64,000 nucleotides of DNA, taken from contig CP118523.1 of the NCBI GenBank assembly GCA_029227815.1, positions 3,782,001-3,846,000 on the forward strand, in the 5' to 3' direction. Position 1 is the first letter of the stretch; each line of letters starts with the position of its first letter. This document shows, in pieces, positions 8,984 to 18,726 of the stretch. The DNA is from Clostridiaceae bacterium M8S5. Lineage in GTDB: Bacteria; Bacillota; Clostridia; Tissierellales; MCWD3. The notes beneath the pieces are model-generated. The model was not told the DNA's origin. It worked only from the letters and a program-made list of their open reading frames with translations, and did not search any database. The position numbers were made by a program, and so were the translations under genes.

Positions 8984-9763
8984 TTAATACGCCTCTAATG
9001 TCCCCCTATCTATTGCAATCTTCTCTGTTATCACAAACATTATGATTCCGATTAGAGCATATATTAAAGCTACTACTATCTCTTGTCCTATTAAACTATA
9101 AACTCCTTCGCCTACACCGTTTCCTATTAACTTTGCTGCCTTTATACTTCTAGATAGTGGCATGTAATACGTTATCTTTTGTAATCCGCTCGGGAGCTTA
9201 GCTATTGGAATAATAGCTCCGCTCAAAAGCTTCAATATCATTACTACACTGTTCATTATCAAATTCATATCTCTTGTAACTAACCCTAAGCTTGATATTA
9301 TAAGACCAAAGCATGTCGCTGATATCATTGCTATAAAAATAGCTAAAGCTAACAACACGAAATTAACACCTGCAAAGCTTATATTAAAAATTATACTGCC
9401 AGCTATAAAACCGATAGCAACAGTAAAGAAGGAATCTATTACATGCATAAATGCTTTGCTTACAAATATATATATGTTGTTTGCTGGTGATGCTGTTACA
9501 AGTTTTAATGTACCTGCTCTGCGGTCGTTTGATAAGACCGTTCCTACCCCAAATATACAGTTATATGTACATAGTATAATTGAGTTACCTATAACCCACG
9601 GCTTTATGTCTTTTGCCTTAAAAGCATATCCAGCTAACAAACAATAGAATACTAACTGAAATATAGGATTTACGATTTTAACTAATATATATATTTTGGG
9701 ATCTAACCATCCAAATAATGCCTTAAATGACATCATCGACTGTCTAAAAAATCTTGCTATCAT
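8984..9763 (-). CDS. ABC-2 type transporter permease (second subunit)
   Basis: This 259-residue membrane protein has about six hydrophobic segments. It has ABC-2 family features: an amphipathic N-terminus, the STLSNDRRAGTLKLV-like region after TM2 (here VLSNDRRAGTLKLVTASP) and a long C-terminal TM pair. It is the last gene of a three-gene operon, overlapping the preceding permease by one base (stop/start at 9763). It probably forms a heterodimer with that permease and the ATPase at 10545. Substrate unknown; drug, peptide or lipid export is typical. Confidence 0.88.
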   Translation of the reverse strand: MIARFFRQSMMSFKALFGWLDPKIYILVKIVNPIFQLVFYCLLAGYAFKAKDIKPWVIGNSIILCTYNCIFGVGTVLSNDRRAGTLKLVTASPANNIYIFVSKAFMHVIDSFFTVAIGFIAGSIIFNISFAGVNFVLLALAIFIAMISATCFGLIISSLGLVTRDMNLIMNSVVMILKLLSGAIIPIAKLPSGLQKITYYMPLSRSIKAAKLIGNGVGEGVYSLIGQEIVVALIYALIGIIMFVITEKIAIDRGTLEAY

Positions 9764-10548
9764 TAATACACCCCCAAAGTTGCTTTTATTCTAGTTTTTT
9801 TGTCTATCTGAGCATACAGTATTATTGCTAAAGCTGTATATATAACTGTGAGAGTTATAAGCGATATTAGACATGTCCTAAATTCGACCATATCCTGAAC
9901 ACCCGCAACACACATTCTGAGCATTTTTATTGACCAAGTTGGTGATAAAGTATAAGATATCCATCTAGTCCATGTTGGTAAAATACTAATTGGAAATATG
10001 ACTCCACATAGTATAAATATAGGATATTCAAGGCAATTCATCAGCGCTCTAGCATTTCTTGATAATGTAAAACATGATGCTAGTAGCATTGATATTCCTA
10101 TAAACGATATAATTGTAAGGATAAATATAAACATGAACAGGTATGGATTTGCTATAGTCATATTTTCCGAAAATACTATAGCTATAAATACATAAGTTAT
10201 TAGCATAGACATAACACCTAATATTATATTTCCTATTATTTTTCCTAGCATTATTATTCTAAAGTCTGCTGGCGTAGATGTGATAATCTCTAATGTCCCC
10301 ATATAACGCTCTCTTTCTATATCTCCTGCTGACGAAAAACAAATAGAGCTCCATAAACTCATGAAACCAGTACCTAGTATTACAAACGATACAAAATTAT
10401 CATGCCCTGAATCTCTATACATTAAGTACATAATCAATCCGTATATAATAGGCTGTACTAATACACAGAATTTGAATGTGGCCCTTGCAAACGACTGCTT
10501 CATTTGTAATTTACAACTTTCTAGTATGATATTTAATGTCTTTTTCAT
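9763..10548 (-). CDS. ABC-2 type transporter permease (first subunit)
   Basis: This 261-residue polytopic protein has the ABC-2 signature region SSAGDIERERYMGTLEIITSTPADF after the second membrane segment and about six TM helices. Its start overlaps the ATPase stop by 4 bp (ATGA type), and its stop overlaps the next permease, indicating tight translational coupling. It is a partner of 8984-9763 and of the NatA-like ATPase. Confidence 0.88.
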   Translation of the reverse strand: MKKTLNIILESCKLQMKQSFARATFKFCVLVQPIIYGLIMYLMYRDSGHDNFVSFVILGTGFMSLWSSICFSSAGDIERERYMGTLEIITSTPADFRIIMLGKIIGNIILGVMSMLITYVFIAIVFSENMTIANPYLFMFIFILTIISFIGISMLLASCFTLSRNARALMNCLEYPIFILCGVIFPISILPTWTRWISYTLSPTWSIKMLRMCVAGVQDMVEFRTCLISLITLTVIYTALAIILYAQIDKKTRIKATLGVY

Positions 10549-11519
10549 ATCTCTTCACCTACTAGCTTGATATATGCATCTTCTAGTGAAGCAACTCTAT
10601 GATTAATGTTTTTAATTTTACATCCATTCATTATTTTTATTGCATCTTCTGTAATATCATTATCTCCAGAGTATTGTATTTGCACGACTTGAAACTGATC
10701 AATATCTTTTATATTGACTGCTTCAACATTATTTAGGACAGTAACTTTTTTTATAATATCTTGGTTGACATTTAACGCCTTTATCTCGAGAATAGATTTG
10801 CCTACTGTTAATTTTTTTAGTCCACTTGGTGTATCAAGCGCCTTTATCTTTCCCCCATTTATTATTGCAACTCTGTCACATAACTCCTCTGCTTCATGCA
10901 TATAGTGTGTTGTGAGCAATAGAGTTTTCCCTCTGTCTTTGAGCTTATTTATAATACCTCTCAAATCTCTAGCTCCTATTGGGTCTAATCCTATTGTAGG
11001 TTCATCTAAAAATATAATCTGAGGATTATTTATTAAACCTCTTGCTATCTGAAGTCTCTGTTTCATTCCTTTAGAAAATGTCTCCACCTTCTCGCCTTCT
11101 CTGCCTTTTAACCCTACCATCTCTATTAACTCAGGTATTCTTTTTTTCTGTATACTTCTATCTATTTTATATAAATCAGAAAAATATATTAGATTATCTT
11201 TAGCACTTAGTCTCCAGTAAAGATTTCTTTCTCCTCCAAATATAAAATTAATCTTTGAGCGAAGTTTTTTTGCCTCTTTGAATGTATTATGCCCTAGTAC
11301 CTTAGCTTCTCCTGATGTAGGAGCAAGTAGCGTAGACAATATTTTTATAGTTGTTGTTTTCCCTGCACCATTTGGTCCAAGCAAGCCAAATATCTCTCCT
11401 TTATTTATGGAAAATTCTATACCTTTTAGAGCTCTTACTTTTGATTTTTTCTTGTTAATTATGCCTTTTGTTATCTGATATTCTCTAGTTAAATTTTTCA
11501 CCTCAACCGCAAACGTCAT
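10545..11519 (-). CDS. ABC-2 exporter ATP-binding protein (NatA/DrrA-like)
   Basis: This 324-residue nucleotide-binding subunit has Walker A GPNGAGKTT (48-56), signature FSKGMKQR, Walker B IIFLDEPTIGLDP, the switch His in LLTTHYMHEAEE, and a C-terminal regulatory extension of about 90 residues typical of the DrrA/NatA group. A strong AAGGAGG precedes the ATG. It is first gene of the exporter operon, which reads leftwards. An ArsR-type regulator lies immediately upstream on the same strand and may control it. Confidence 0.92.
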   Translation of the reverse strand: MTFAVEVKNLTREYQITKGIINKKKSKVRALKGIEFSINKGEIFGLLGPNGAGKTTTIKILSTLLAPTSGEAKVLGHNTFKEAKKLRSKINFIFGGERNLYWRLSAKDNLIYFSDLYKIDRSIQKKRIPELIEMVGLKGREGEKVETFSKGMKQRLQIARGLINNPQIIFLDEPTIGLDPIGARDLRGIINKLKDRGKTLLLTTHYMHEAEELCDRVAIINGGKIKALDTPSGLKKLTVGKSILEIKALNVNQDIIKKVTVLNNVEAVNIKDIDQFQVVQIQYSGDNDITEDAIKIMNGCKIKNINHRVASLEDAYIKLVGEEI

Positions 11520-11641
11520 ATAAACCTCCTTGTATTTAGATAGTAGTCTAATTAGATGTTTTTCTTATAAGATATTTATATTATATTTAACTTTTTAATA
11601 TCAGTCAAGTTTTTTAACCATAAAAAAACAACTGTTTTTGT

Positions 11642-12673
11642 TTAATTTTCATTAAACAAATAACCAGTTGCTTTTCCAAACGATTCTTCAATTTTTTTAA
11701 CATCCGCTCTAAAATATTTTGTTGATTTAACCTTATCTTCTACTATTAGGCCTTCTTTTTTTAGTAGTTCTAAATGATGTGAAATCGTAGCTGTAGTCAA
11801 ATTTAATCTACTCGCAAGAACTTTTCCGTATGTCGGATTACTTATAAGATGTCTTAGTATTTCGAGTCTAGTTTGATCTGATAATACCTTCATAGTTTTT
11901 GCTATGTCTTTAACCTTCTCTTTTGTATCTAAACTAAACCTTCTAGCATCAAAAATGGTTACTATTTTATCATCATTAAATATCCTTATATTATGTGGAC
12001 TTATAAAATATGATGCTATAAAATAATACTCCTTATACTGTGATACCCTGTAAAATTTCTTTCCCATGATACTTTGAGCTACTTCCAAAGGTGGATCTTT
12101 TATCAACATATAATTTACATCTTTTATTGCTTTATCATATATTTCTATATTGCCGTTTATATATACATCTAGTTCATCATAGACAATTCTCATTAGTTTA
12201 ACGATATTGTTTTGTAAAAACTCAGTACTATCTAATATATCTTTTATATCAAATGAATTATAATAATGTTGATACTCTTTTTCCTGTATGATATTTTGTA
12301 TTACATCAGTATTTTCTCTAGCATTTTTTATTTCTTGTTTTGTAAATGCTTCTGAAAAGAGCTTATACAAAAACTCTATATCATCTTTATTTTCTATTTC
12401 TTCAAAAAAACTTTCTATATCATTTAGGCTGTTTATATCTAACATAAATTCAATAAATTCTATTCCTTTAAGCTTTAATTTTGATATTAACACCAATATA
12501 TCAAGATAATCTTTATCCACTATTTTTTTATGCATATGTTCTAACCATTTTTTTGCGTAATTGTGATGCTTGCTATCTGCTAAAACGTGGATAGCTGAAA
12601 TAGTTTCTACTATTTTGGATCTGCCAACATTAACAATAGTATCTTTTGTATTGCTATTTATATCTAGTGGCAT
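11642..12673 (-). CDS. ArsR-type winged-helix transcriptional regulator with large N-terminal domain
   Basis: This is 343 residues from the ATG at 12673, chosen because ACGAGGTG lies 6-7 bp before it; an upstream start at 12727 lacks a site. The last 90 residues are an ArsR-like winged helix (VLSDQTRLEILRHLI, recognition region TTATISHHLELLKKEGLI). The first 240 residues form a helical, mostly charged domain with no motif recognised here. ArsR-HTH proteins with such N-terminal domains are often found beside ABC exporters. It sits 120 bp upstream of the exporter operon, so it is a candidate regulator of it. Confidence 0.82.
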   Translation of the reverse strand: MPLDINSNTKDTIVNVGRSKIVETISAIHVLADSKHHNYAKKWLEHMHKKIVDKDYLDILVLISKLKLKGIEFIEFMLDINSLNDIESFFEEIENKDDIEFLYKLFSEAFTKQEIKNARENTDVIQNIIQEKEYQHYYNSFDIKDILDSTEFLQNNIVKLMRIVYDELDVYINGNIEIYDKAIKDVNYMLIKDPPLEVAQSIMGKKFYRVSQYKEYYFIASYFISPHNIRIFNDDKIVTIFDARRFSLDTKEKVKDIAKTMKVLSDQTRLEILRHLISNPTYGKVLASRLNLTTATISHHLELLKKEGLIVEDKVKSTKYFRADVKKIEESFGKATGYLFNEN

Positions 12674-12706
12674 GTATTTCACCTCGTTATTAAACTTTAT
12701 TTTTAT

Positions 12707-12734
12707 AAATAGGATGTCACAAGACATCCTATTT
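12707..12734 (-). terminator. Terminator after the M50 protease gene
   Basis: The stem is AGGATGTC with GACATCCT, flanked by AAAT and ATTT. It lies downstream of the M50 gene on the reverse strand and within the leader of the regulator gene. Confidence 0.6.
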
Positions 12735-12752
12735 ATATTTCATTTATATAAG

Positions 12753-13391
12753 TTAAAATATAATTTTAACTAATTCTCCGAATATAAAATTAATTGGTGG
12801 ACTTATAATCTTTTCTATTACATCAAATATTATCAATACTATTAATATAATAGTTCCTTTTGTTTGCAAGTGATAGTATACCTCTGTATTTTTTAGATTA
12901 AACAGACTAAAAAATACATGAGAACCATCTAACGGTGGTATAGGAATCAAATTAAACACCATAAGTACTATATTAATTTGCGAAGCATATTTTAACACGT
13001 CTATAACTATATCAAATACTTCTTGGCTCTTTATAGAATATGGTAATTTAAAACTCAATTTTATGAGCAATAAAAAAACTATTGCCATCAAGAAGTTCAT
13101 AGCTGGTCCAGCCAACGAAACTAGTATATCGTCTCTTCTAGGCTTTTTAAAATTACTAGGATTGATTATAACTGGTTTAGCCCATCCAAACCCCATAAGT
13201 AATAGCGTTATAAATCCAAGTGGATCTATATGTGCTAATGGACTAAGTGTCAATCTACCTTGATATTTTGGGGTATCATCTCCTAGTAATACTGCTACTT
13301 GTGCATGTGCATATTCATGGAATGAAAAAGCAACTAGTATCCCAGGTAAGATCATAAGCATATGCCTTATATCAAAATTTAGTATATTCAC
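12753..13391 (-). CDS. Site-2 protease family (M50) membrane metalloprotease
   Basis: This 212-residue membrane protein has HEYAHA (the HExxH zinc site in the first TM), then RLTLSPLAHIDPLG, then NLIPIPPLDGS, the NPDG-like third-ligand motif of S2P proteases. Length and topology match the short S2P/Rip-like group without a PDZ domain. Members cleave membrane-embedded substrates; the substrate here is unknown. It has no obvious operon partner other than possible co-transcription with the aminotransferase upstream (54-bp gap). Confidence 0.88.
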   Translation of the reverse strand: MNILNFDIRHMLMILPGILVAFSFHEYAHAQVAVLLGDDTPKYQGRLTLSPLAHIDPLGFITLLLMGFGWAKPVIINPSNFKKPRRDDILVSLAGPAMNFLMAIVFLLLIKLSFKLPYSIKSQEVFDIVIDVLKYASQINIVLMVFNLIPIPPLDGSHVFFSLFNLKNTEVYYHLQTKGTIILIVLIIFDVIEKIISPPINFIFGELVKIIF

Positions 13392-13444
13392 TTTTATTTT
13401 TCCTCCTTACTGCTTACATGTTCTATATACTTATCCAGTATATA

Positions 13445-14278
13445 TTAAAAGTACATTGTTTGCAAATAGTCCTTAATTTCTTTTTTATACTGCAATGATA
13501 TTTTATTTATGATATCTAGCTTTGGAGATTTAAAATCATACCCATCTATATGCGCTATAGGCAATACTCCTACCGATGTACCTGTCATAAATACTCCATC
13601 AATATCTGCCAAATCATCTTTATATACGTTTTCTTCTACTATAGGTATTCTTAGTTTTTTACATATACCTATAATATGGTTTCTTGTTACTCCTAATAAT
13701 ACGTCTTTTGATATAGAAGTATATATGCTATTATTTTTAACGAAAAATATATTTGATCTACTTCCTTCTGTAATATATCCATTATGGTTAACTATTAATG
13801 CTTCAAACGCATTATTTAATTGCAGTTTTTCATTTATGCCCTTTTTAAATTCTGTATTCATACTTTTTATATTTGGATTTTCTCTTTCCACATCAACAAG
13901 TATTGTCTTTATACCTTTTTGGTATACTTCTTGCTCTGGATAATAACTTTTTATACAGCATATCAGTATGTTTTCTTTGTTATTATCAAATCCACTCACA
14001 AAAATCTTGACGTTTATATTCTCACATTTATTTATTTTCACTAATCTTTCTATTAAATCCTTAAAATACTGTAACTTATAATTAAGCTTATGTCCCAGTA
14101 GCTGTACTGATTTGTTTAATCTCTCTATGTGTTCTTCTAAAAACAGAGGTTTTTTATCTATAAGCCTTATAACTTCATAGATGCATTTATCTCCTAACCT
14201 AATAAAACCCTCATCATTGTTCTGTTTATATTCTATATCATTATATATATACAACTCTTTATAAGATTCGTTTTTCAT
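13445..14278 (-). CDS. Class IV PLP aminotransferase (BCAT / ADC lyase-like)
   Basis: This is 277 residues from the ATG at 14278. A GGAGG site ends 5-6 bp before it; a TTG further upstream would place that site inside the gene. Fold-type IV features are the N-terminal GDKCIYEVIRLIDKKPLFLEEHI, the Lys region NTEFKKGINEK and the cofactor-binding EGSRSNIFFVKN, then GVTRNHII and MTGTSVGVLPI. Families with this pattern are branched-chain aminotransferases, D-amino-acid transaminases and aminodeoxychorismate lyases; the subclass cannot be settled by eye. The neighbouring azlCD branched-chain amino-acid exporter makes a branched-chain role plausible. Confidence 0.85.
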   Translation of the reverse strand: MKNESYKELYIYNDIEYKQNNDEGFIRLGDKCIYEVIRLIDKKPLFLEEHIERLNKSVQLLGHKLNYKLQYFKDLIERLVKINKCENINVKIFVSGFDNNKENILICCIKSYYPEQEVYQKGIKTILVDVERENPNIKSMNTEFKKGINEKLQLNNAFEALIVNHNGYITEGSRSNIFFVKNNSIYTSISKDVLLGVTRNHIIGICKKLRIPIVEENVYKDDLADIDGVFMTGTSVGVLPIAHIDGYDFKSPKLDIINKISLQYKKEIKDYLQTMYF

Positions 14279-14375
14279 ACTAACCTCCAATAATATATTC
14301 CTTATCTATGTTTGTTATTATAAACTACTAAGCTCTGTTTATTCAAGTATTTACTCATATACTATTTTAATATTA

Positions 14376-15884
14376 TTATATCAAAGGTCTATTATTGTCT
14401 TTGTTTATTATTCTGTCTTTTTTTATAATACTAGAAAATGCCCTACTTAATCTAACTACTGATTCTTTTATTTTATCTTCACTATTGCTTACAAAACACA
14501 AACGCAATTCCTTACCTTGAGTTGGAATATCGTAAAATGCATCTCCAGGAATAAATGATACTCCTACATTTAATGCCTCATGTAGTAATTTACGAGAATT
14601 AATAGGAGCAAGTATTTTACCCCAAATATAAAAACCTCCTTTTGGTAATGAAAAATCTAAATACTCATTTAATGATTTAGTGATATGTCTAGCCATTATA
14701 TCTCTTCGTTTTTTATAAATTTTCCTCACTACCTCTAGATGCTTTGTCAATTCTCCTTCTTTCAAATATAGATTTAATAATAATTGAGATAGATTGTTAC
14801 TGTGCAAATCTGTGTACTGTTTTTCCATAGCTACACGACTTATTAATGTTGGATGAGCTACTATGTATCCCAATCTTAATCCCGGCATTATTATTTTTGA
14901 AAAAGTGCTAATATATATAATACCTTCATAATTACTAGTGGCTTTTAATGATACTGGTGGTTTTTCATCATAATAAAAATCACTATATGGGTCATCTTCA
15001 ATTATTAATAATCTATTGTTAATAGCTAATTCTATAAGCTCTTTCCGCTGCTTTTTTGACATTACATTTCCACTAGGATTTTGATATGTTGGAATAGTAT
15101 ATATAAATTTGGGTCTATATCTGACGATATAATCTTTTAAAATATCTAACCTTGACTCGTTTTTGATAGGTAGACTCAAAATTCTAGCTCCTGCCGCTTT
15201 TAATACAGGTATTACTCCAATATACGTTGGAGCTTCTATTACTACATAATCCCCTGGTTCAATGAGCACTTTTGAAATTAAATATATTCCTTGTTGAGAG
15301 CCTGATGTTATCATTATATTATCATATTTAGCTTTGATTTGTTTTTCTACAAGCATCTGTGCTATATTTTGCCTTAACCCACTCAATCCTTCTATTGACA
15401 TATATCCAAAGTCTTGTCCTTTAAAATACTTCATGTTTTCACAAAACAATTGCTTGAATTTATCTAAAGGATAAAGCTCAGGATCTGGCATACCTGCATC
15501 TAGTGAAATCCTATCCAACATCATTGAGCTATTTATAATTTCAGTCATTAAAGATGACATTGATAACTGCCCATAAGGTCTAAAAAACTCATCCCATTGT
15601 ATTTTGTGTTTTAATTGATTCTTTTGATTATTCTCCTTTATAACATAAGTTCCGCTACCTGTTTTAGTATTTACATACCCATTTTTCTCTAAGTAACGAT
15701 ATGCGTTGATTGTTGTAGTCCTACTAACTTTAAAAAGAGTAGCTAGCTCTCTTTCTGAAGGCAGTTTATCACCTTCCTTTAAAAAGCTATCATCAATTTT
15801 GTCTATTATAATCTTAGCAATTTGCATATAAAGTGGAGATTTCTTATTTAATTTTTTATTAATTATCATTTTGGATATATCCAT
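14376..15884 (-). CDS. MocR-type regulator: GntR winged helix fused to aminotransferase
   Basis: This is 502 residues from the ATG at 15884, which has an AGAGGTG site; a further upstream start has none. Residues 1-80 form a GntR winged helix (LPSERELATLFKVSRTTTINAYRYLEKNGYV). The rest is a fold-type I PLP aminotransferase domain with the cofactor Asp in IIEDDPYSDFYYDE and the Schiff-base Lys in STFSKIIMPGLRLGYI. MocR proteins use PLP or amino acids as effectors. It diverges from azlCD, with an inverted repeat CCAATT...AATTGG (15909-15937) in the 62-bp gap, so control of azlCD is likely. Confidence 0.92.
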   Translation of the reverse strand: MDISKMIINKKLNKKSPLYMQIAKIIIDKIDDSFLKEGDKLPSERELATLFKVSRTTTINAYRYLEKNGYVNTKTGSGTYVIKENNQKNQLKHKIQWDEFFRPYGQLSMSSLMTEIINSSMMLDRISLDAGMPDPELYPLDKFKQLFCENMKYFKGQDFGYMSIEGLSGLRQNIAQMLVEKQIKAKYDNIMITSGSQQGIYLISKVLIEPGDYVVIEAPTYIGVIPVLKAAGARILSLPIKNESRLDILKDYIVRYRPKFIYTIPTYQNPSGNVMSKKQRKELIELAINNRLLIIEDDPYSDFYYDEKPPVSLKATSNYEGIIYISTFSKIIMPGLRLGYIVAHPTLISRVAMEKQYTDLHSNNLSQLLLNLYLKEGELTKHLEVVRKIYKKRRDIMARHITKSLNEYLDFSLPKGGFYIWGKILAPINSRKLLHEALNVGVSFIPGDAFYDIPTQGKELRLCFVSNSEDKIKESVVRLSRAFSSIIKKDRIINKDNNRPLI

Positions 15885-15908
15885 TTTAATGAAACACCTC
15901 TCTAATAT

Positions 15909-15937
15909 CCAATTATAACACATTTTTAGACAATTGG
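15909..15937. promoter_or_regulatory. Inverted repeat in the mocR / azlC gap
   Basis: CCAATT (15909-15914) and AATTGG (15932-15937) flank a 17-nt centre. A reverse-strand TATAAT overlaps the left arm (15912-15917) and would be the -10 of the regulator gene. This is a plausible operator for the divergent pair. Confidence 0.4.
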
Positions 15938-15946
15938 TTATTTACA

Positions 15947-16696
15947 ATGTTTTTCGTATTTATTAAAATTTATTACAAGACAGGAGTGATTCATATAAAA
16001 AATATAAAAATTGAAATAATTAAAGAAGTATTTTTTGATACTCTGCCTATTCTGCTTGGAGTAATACCTTTTGGCTTTACCTGTGGAATAATGGGAGTAT
16101 CATCTGGATTTTCTGCATTTGAAATAATATTAATGTCTATGCTAGTTTTTGCTGGTGCTTCTCAATTTGTAGCAATATCTATGATTGGATCGGGTGTAAC
16201 TAATATAGCCGTAATTGGATTAACAACACTTTTAGTAAATCTACGTCATCTTATATTAGGAGCATCTTTAGCTCCGTATATACTTAAGCAAAAAAACTAT
16301 CTACAGGCTCTTATTGCCTTTGGATTGACTGATGAAAGCTATGTTCTCACAGTAAATAGAATAGAAAAAAACGGGTATAACTACCACTATCATTTAGGAC
16401 TCCACACTATTCTTTATATTGTGTGGACTCTTTCCACTGCCTTAGGAGCTGTTCTTGCAAACCATATATCTAATCCTCTAAAATGGGAAATAGATTTCAT
16501 CATACCTGCTACTTTTCTAGTGCTGCTTATACCTAGATTAATTAACAAAGCTAGCCTATTAGTTTGCCTTGTATCTGGAATTACATCGATTATAGGTTCG
16601 CTATTTTTACCTGGAAAATGGTATATTATTATAGCTTGTCTGATGGGAAGTATTACTGGTTTTGTTTGTGAAAGGAGGAGTGTAAATGCAAAATAA
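15947..16696 (+). CDS. azlC: AzlC family branched-chain amino-acid exporter subunit
   Basis: This polytopic protein of up to 249 residues has the AzlC/YgaZ family core: LLGVIPFGFTCGIMGV, MSMLVFAGASQFVAI and TTLLVNLRHLILGASLAP. It pairs with AzlD to export branched-chain amino acids and analogues. The start is uncertain. ATG at 15947 lacks a ribosome site. The only good site (CAGGAG, 15981-15986) is followed 8 bp later by an in-frame ATA (15995), and a GTG at 15986 overlaps the site itself. The protein therefore probably begins near IKNIKIEII from a rare start codon. Confidence 0.9.
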   Translation: MFFVFIKIYYKTGVIHIKNIKIEIIKEVFFDTLPILLGVIPFGFTCGIMGVSSGFSAFEIILMSMLVFAGASQFVAISMIGSGVTNIAVIGLTTLLVNLRHLILGASLAPYILKQKNYLQALIAFGLTDESYVLTVNRIEKNGYNYHYHLGLHTILYIVWTLSTALGAVLANHISNPLKWEIDFIIPATFLVLLIPRLINKASLLVCLVSGITSIIGSLFLPGKWYIIIACLMGSITGFVCERRSVNAK

Positions 16697-17015
16697 TCTT
16701 GTATTTATAATCGTTATAATGGCTATCTTAACATACCTTACTAGAATTGGTAGTCTTATTATACTTCGTTTTACGGGTATTCCTACATGGTTAGAAAAAA
16801 TAATGAAATATATACCAACTGCTATTTTAACATCACTGATTGTTCCTTCTTTACTTCTTCCTAAGGGATACATAGATTTGACTTTAAATAATCATTATCT
16901 TATTGCTGGAATTGTAGCTATTATTATTGCAATAAAAAAAGACAATATCATATTGGTCATATCTAGTAGTATGACTGTTATATTGGCATTAAATTGGCTA
17001 GAAGGTGTTTTATAA
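16686..17015 (+). CDS. azlD: AzlD family exporter subunit
   Basis: This is a 109-residue protein with four hydrophobic segments, the usual size for AzlD/YgaH. It contains LTYLTRIGSLIILR and the family's LPKGYIDLTLNNHYLIAGIVA segment. It has an AAAGGAGGAG site and overlaps the end of azlC by 11 bp. It forms the exporter with AzlC. Its stop codon lies inside the terminator hairpin at 16996-17030. Confidence 0.9.
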   Translation: MQNNLVFIIVIMAILTYLTRIGSLIILRFTGIPTWLEKIMKYIPTAILTSLIVPSLLLPKGYIDLTLNNHYLIAGIVAIIIAIKKDNIILVISSSMTVILALNWLEGVL

Positions 17016-17030
17016 AAACACTTTCTAGCC
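16996..17030 (+). terminator. Terminator overlapping the azlD stop
   Basis: GGCTAGAAGGTGTTTT pairs with AAAACACTTTCTAGCC. The azlD stop codon falls in the loop side of the stem. Confidence 0.7.
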
Positions 17031-17055
17031 AGCTTTATAATTTATTAAAATAATA

Positions 17056-18603
17056 TTATTCCGGATAATTTGTTATTTCCATTATACTTTTATATAATTT
17101 CTTCATTCTAGGATACATTTTTTTATATACTTTGTTATAAAGCTTTGAATATATCTCTATATTCTTCTTATCTGGTATAAACTCATCCTTATATTGAACC
17201 ATATTCTTTACTGCTTCATCAAAACTATCATATATACCTAATGCTACGTAACAAACTATAGCGGCTCCTAGTCCTGATGTCTCATGAGTTTGGACTCTAT
17301 AGACATTTCTGTTAAGAGCATCTGCTGTTATCTGGCATATCTCATCACTTACGGATCCTCCACCTGTTAGAACTATTTCTTTCATGTACTTGCCAGATTT
17401 TCTTTGTATATTTTCTATTCCTTCTAGTAATGCATAACTTATACCTTCAATAATCGCTCGGTATATATGAACTCTGGTATGAACATCTCCAAAACCTATT
17501 ATTGCTCCTTTTGCTTCTGGTTTTTTTATTCCAGCTCCCCAATAAGGCTGTAATATTAATCCGTGAGAACCTGGAGGTATTTCTTTTAGACGTTTATCTA
17601 ATAATGACTCAGGTGATACTCCTAGCTTTTTTGCCTGTTGTTGTTCTTTCATGGCAAACTCTCTTTTAAACCATGAGATCATCCAATATCCTCTATATAT
17701 CTGAACCTCAGGGTTATAGCATCTAGGATCTACTGCTGGATAAGGGGGATTATATTTTGACACTTCATAATATCTCTCAGTTGTAGTTTGTATTGTAACT
17801 GTTGATCCTAAGCTAATACTTCCTTTCGTCTCGTCAATACACCCTGTTCCTATTGTATCGCATCCTTTATCAGATCCTGATGCTATCACATATAATCCTT
17901 CTTTAATACCTGTTTCTTTTATTGCAGCATCAGATATCTTCCCCATTATAGTACCTGATTTAACTAGTTTCGGACACTTATCTCTATCTAATTCAAAAAC
18001 ATAATTCTTAATATCCAGCTTACCTGCCCATGTTTTTTTCTTGTGTTCAAATGGGATATGCCCTATCTGAGATGCTATTGAATCTACAAATTCTCCAGTA
18101 AGCTTATAGTTTATATATCCAGATAGCAGCAAGTATTTGTGTGTCCTTTCCCATATTTCTGGTTCGTTTTCTTTAATCCAGTTAGCTTTAAATTTCTTTC
18201 TATAACTTTCTATCTCATATGACATATTAATAGCTTTAACTGCTACTCTATATGGCATAGGCATTGGTTTTTCGCATTTAGCCATCCTTTGGTCTAGCCA
18301 TAATATTGCAGGTCTTAGTGGCTCTCCATTTTTATCTACTACTACGCATGTATCACGTTGAGTTGTTACTGATACCGCTATTAAATTTTCCCACAAATCT
18401 GAATAGTCATTTTTTAGTTCATTGCACACATTACAGACCGTCTTCCAATAAAATGTTGCTTCTTGTTCTGCCCATCCTGAATTCACCGAAAAATATGGCT
18501 TAAATTCTCTCTTCCTCTTTGCTAACAATTGTCCTCTTTCATCAAATATCAACCCTCTTATACTTTGAGTCCCGCAATCTATTGCTAATACATATTGCTC
18601 CAT
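17056..18603 (-). CDS. FGGY family carbohydrate kinase
   Basis: This is a 515-residue sugar or polyol kinase. The N-terminal phosphate loop is AIDCGTQSIRGLIFD, followed by LWLDQRM. The C-terminal ATPase motif is LTGGGSVSDEICQITADALN, followed by ETSGLGAAIV. These are FGGY_N and FGGY_C halves in order and normal length. Catalysis is ATP-dependent phosphorylation of a ketose or polyol; xylulokinase-like proteins look similar and the substrate cannot be called. It has a GGGGGG ribosome site and stands alone with no sugar transporter or isomerase beside it. Confidence 0.88.
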   Translation of the reverse strand: MEQYVLAIDCGTQSIRGLIFDERGQLLAKRKREFKPYFSVNSGWAEQEATFYWKTVCNVCNELKNDYSDLWENLIAVSVTTQRDTCVVVDKNGEPLRPAILWLDQRMAKCEKPMPMPYRVAVKAINMSYEIESYRKKFKANWIKENEPEIWERTHKYLLLSGYINYKLTGEFVDSIASQIGHIPFEHKKKTWAGKLDIKNYVFELDRDKCPKLVKSGTIMGKISDAAIKETGIKEGLYVIASGSDKGCDTIGTGCIDETKGSISLGSTVTIQTTTERYYEVSKYNPPYPAVDPRCYNPEVQIYRGYWMISWFKREFAMKEQQQAKKLGVSPESLLDKRLKEIPPGSHGLILQPYWGAGIKKPEAKGAIIGFGDVHTRVHIYRAIIEGISYALLEGIENIQRKSGKYMKEIVLTGGGSVSDEICQITADALNRNVYRVQTHETSGLGAAIVCYVALGIYDSFDEAVKNMVQYKDEFIPDKKNIEIYSKLYNKVYKKMYPRMKKLYKSIMEITNYPE

Positions 18604-18726
18604 ATTTCCCCCCTAACTTTTAATCATTACTATTATATCAAAAAAGAACCATTAGTAAAATTTTATATCTTTTAATCATAAAAGTCTATAATCTTTATCT
18701 AACAGCTCTTCTTATCTAATTCTTAG

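Noticed and set aside
13509-13943. Forward open frame of 144 codons
   Set aside because: It is antisense to the class IV aminotransferase gene and has no independent support.
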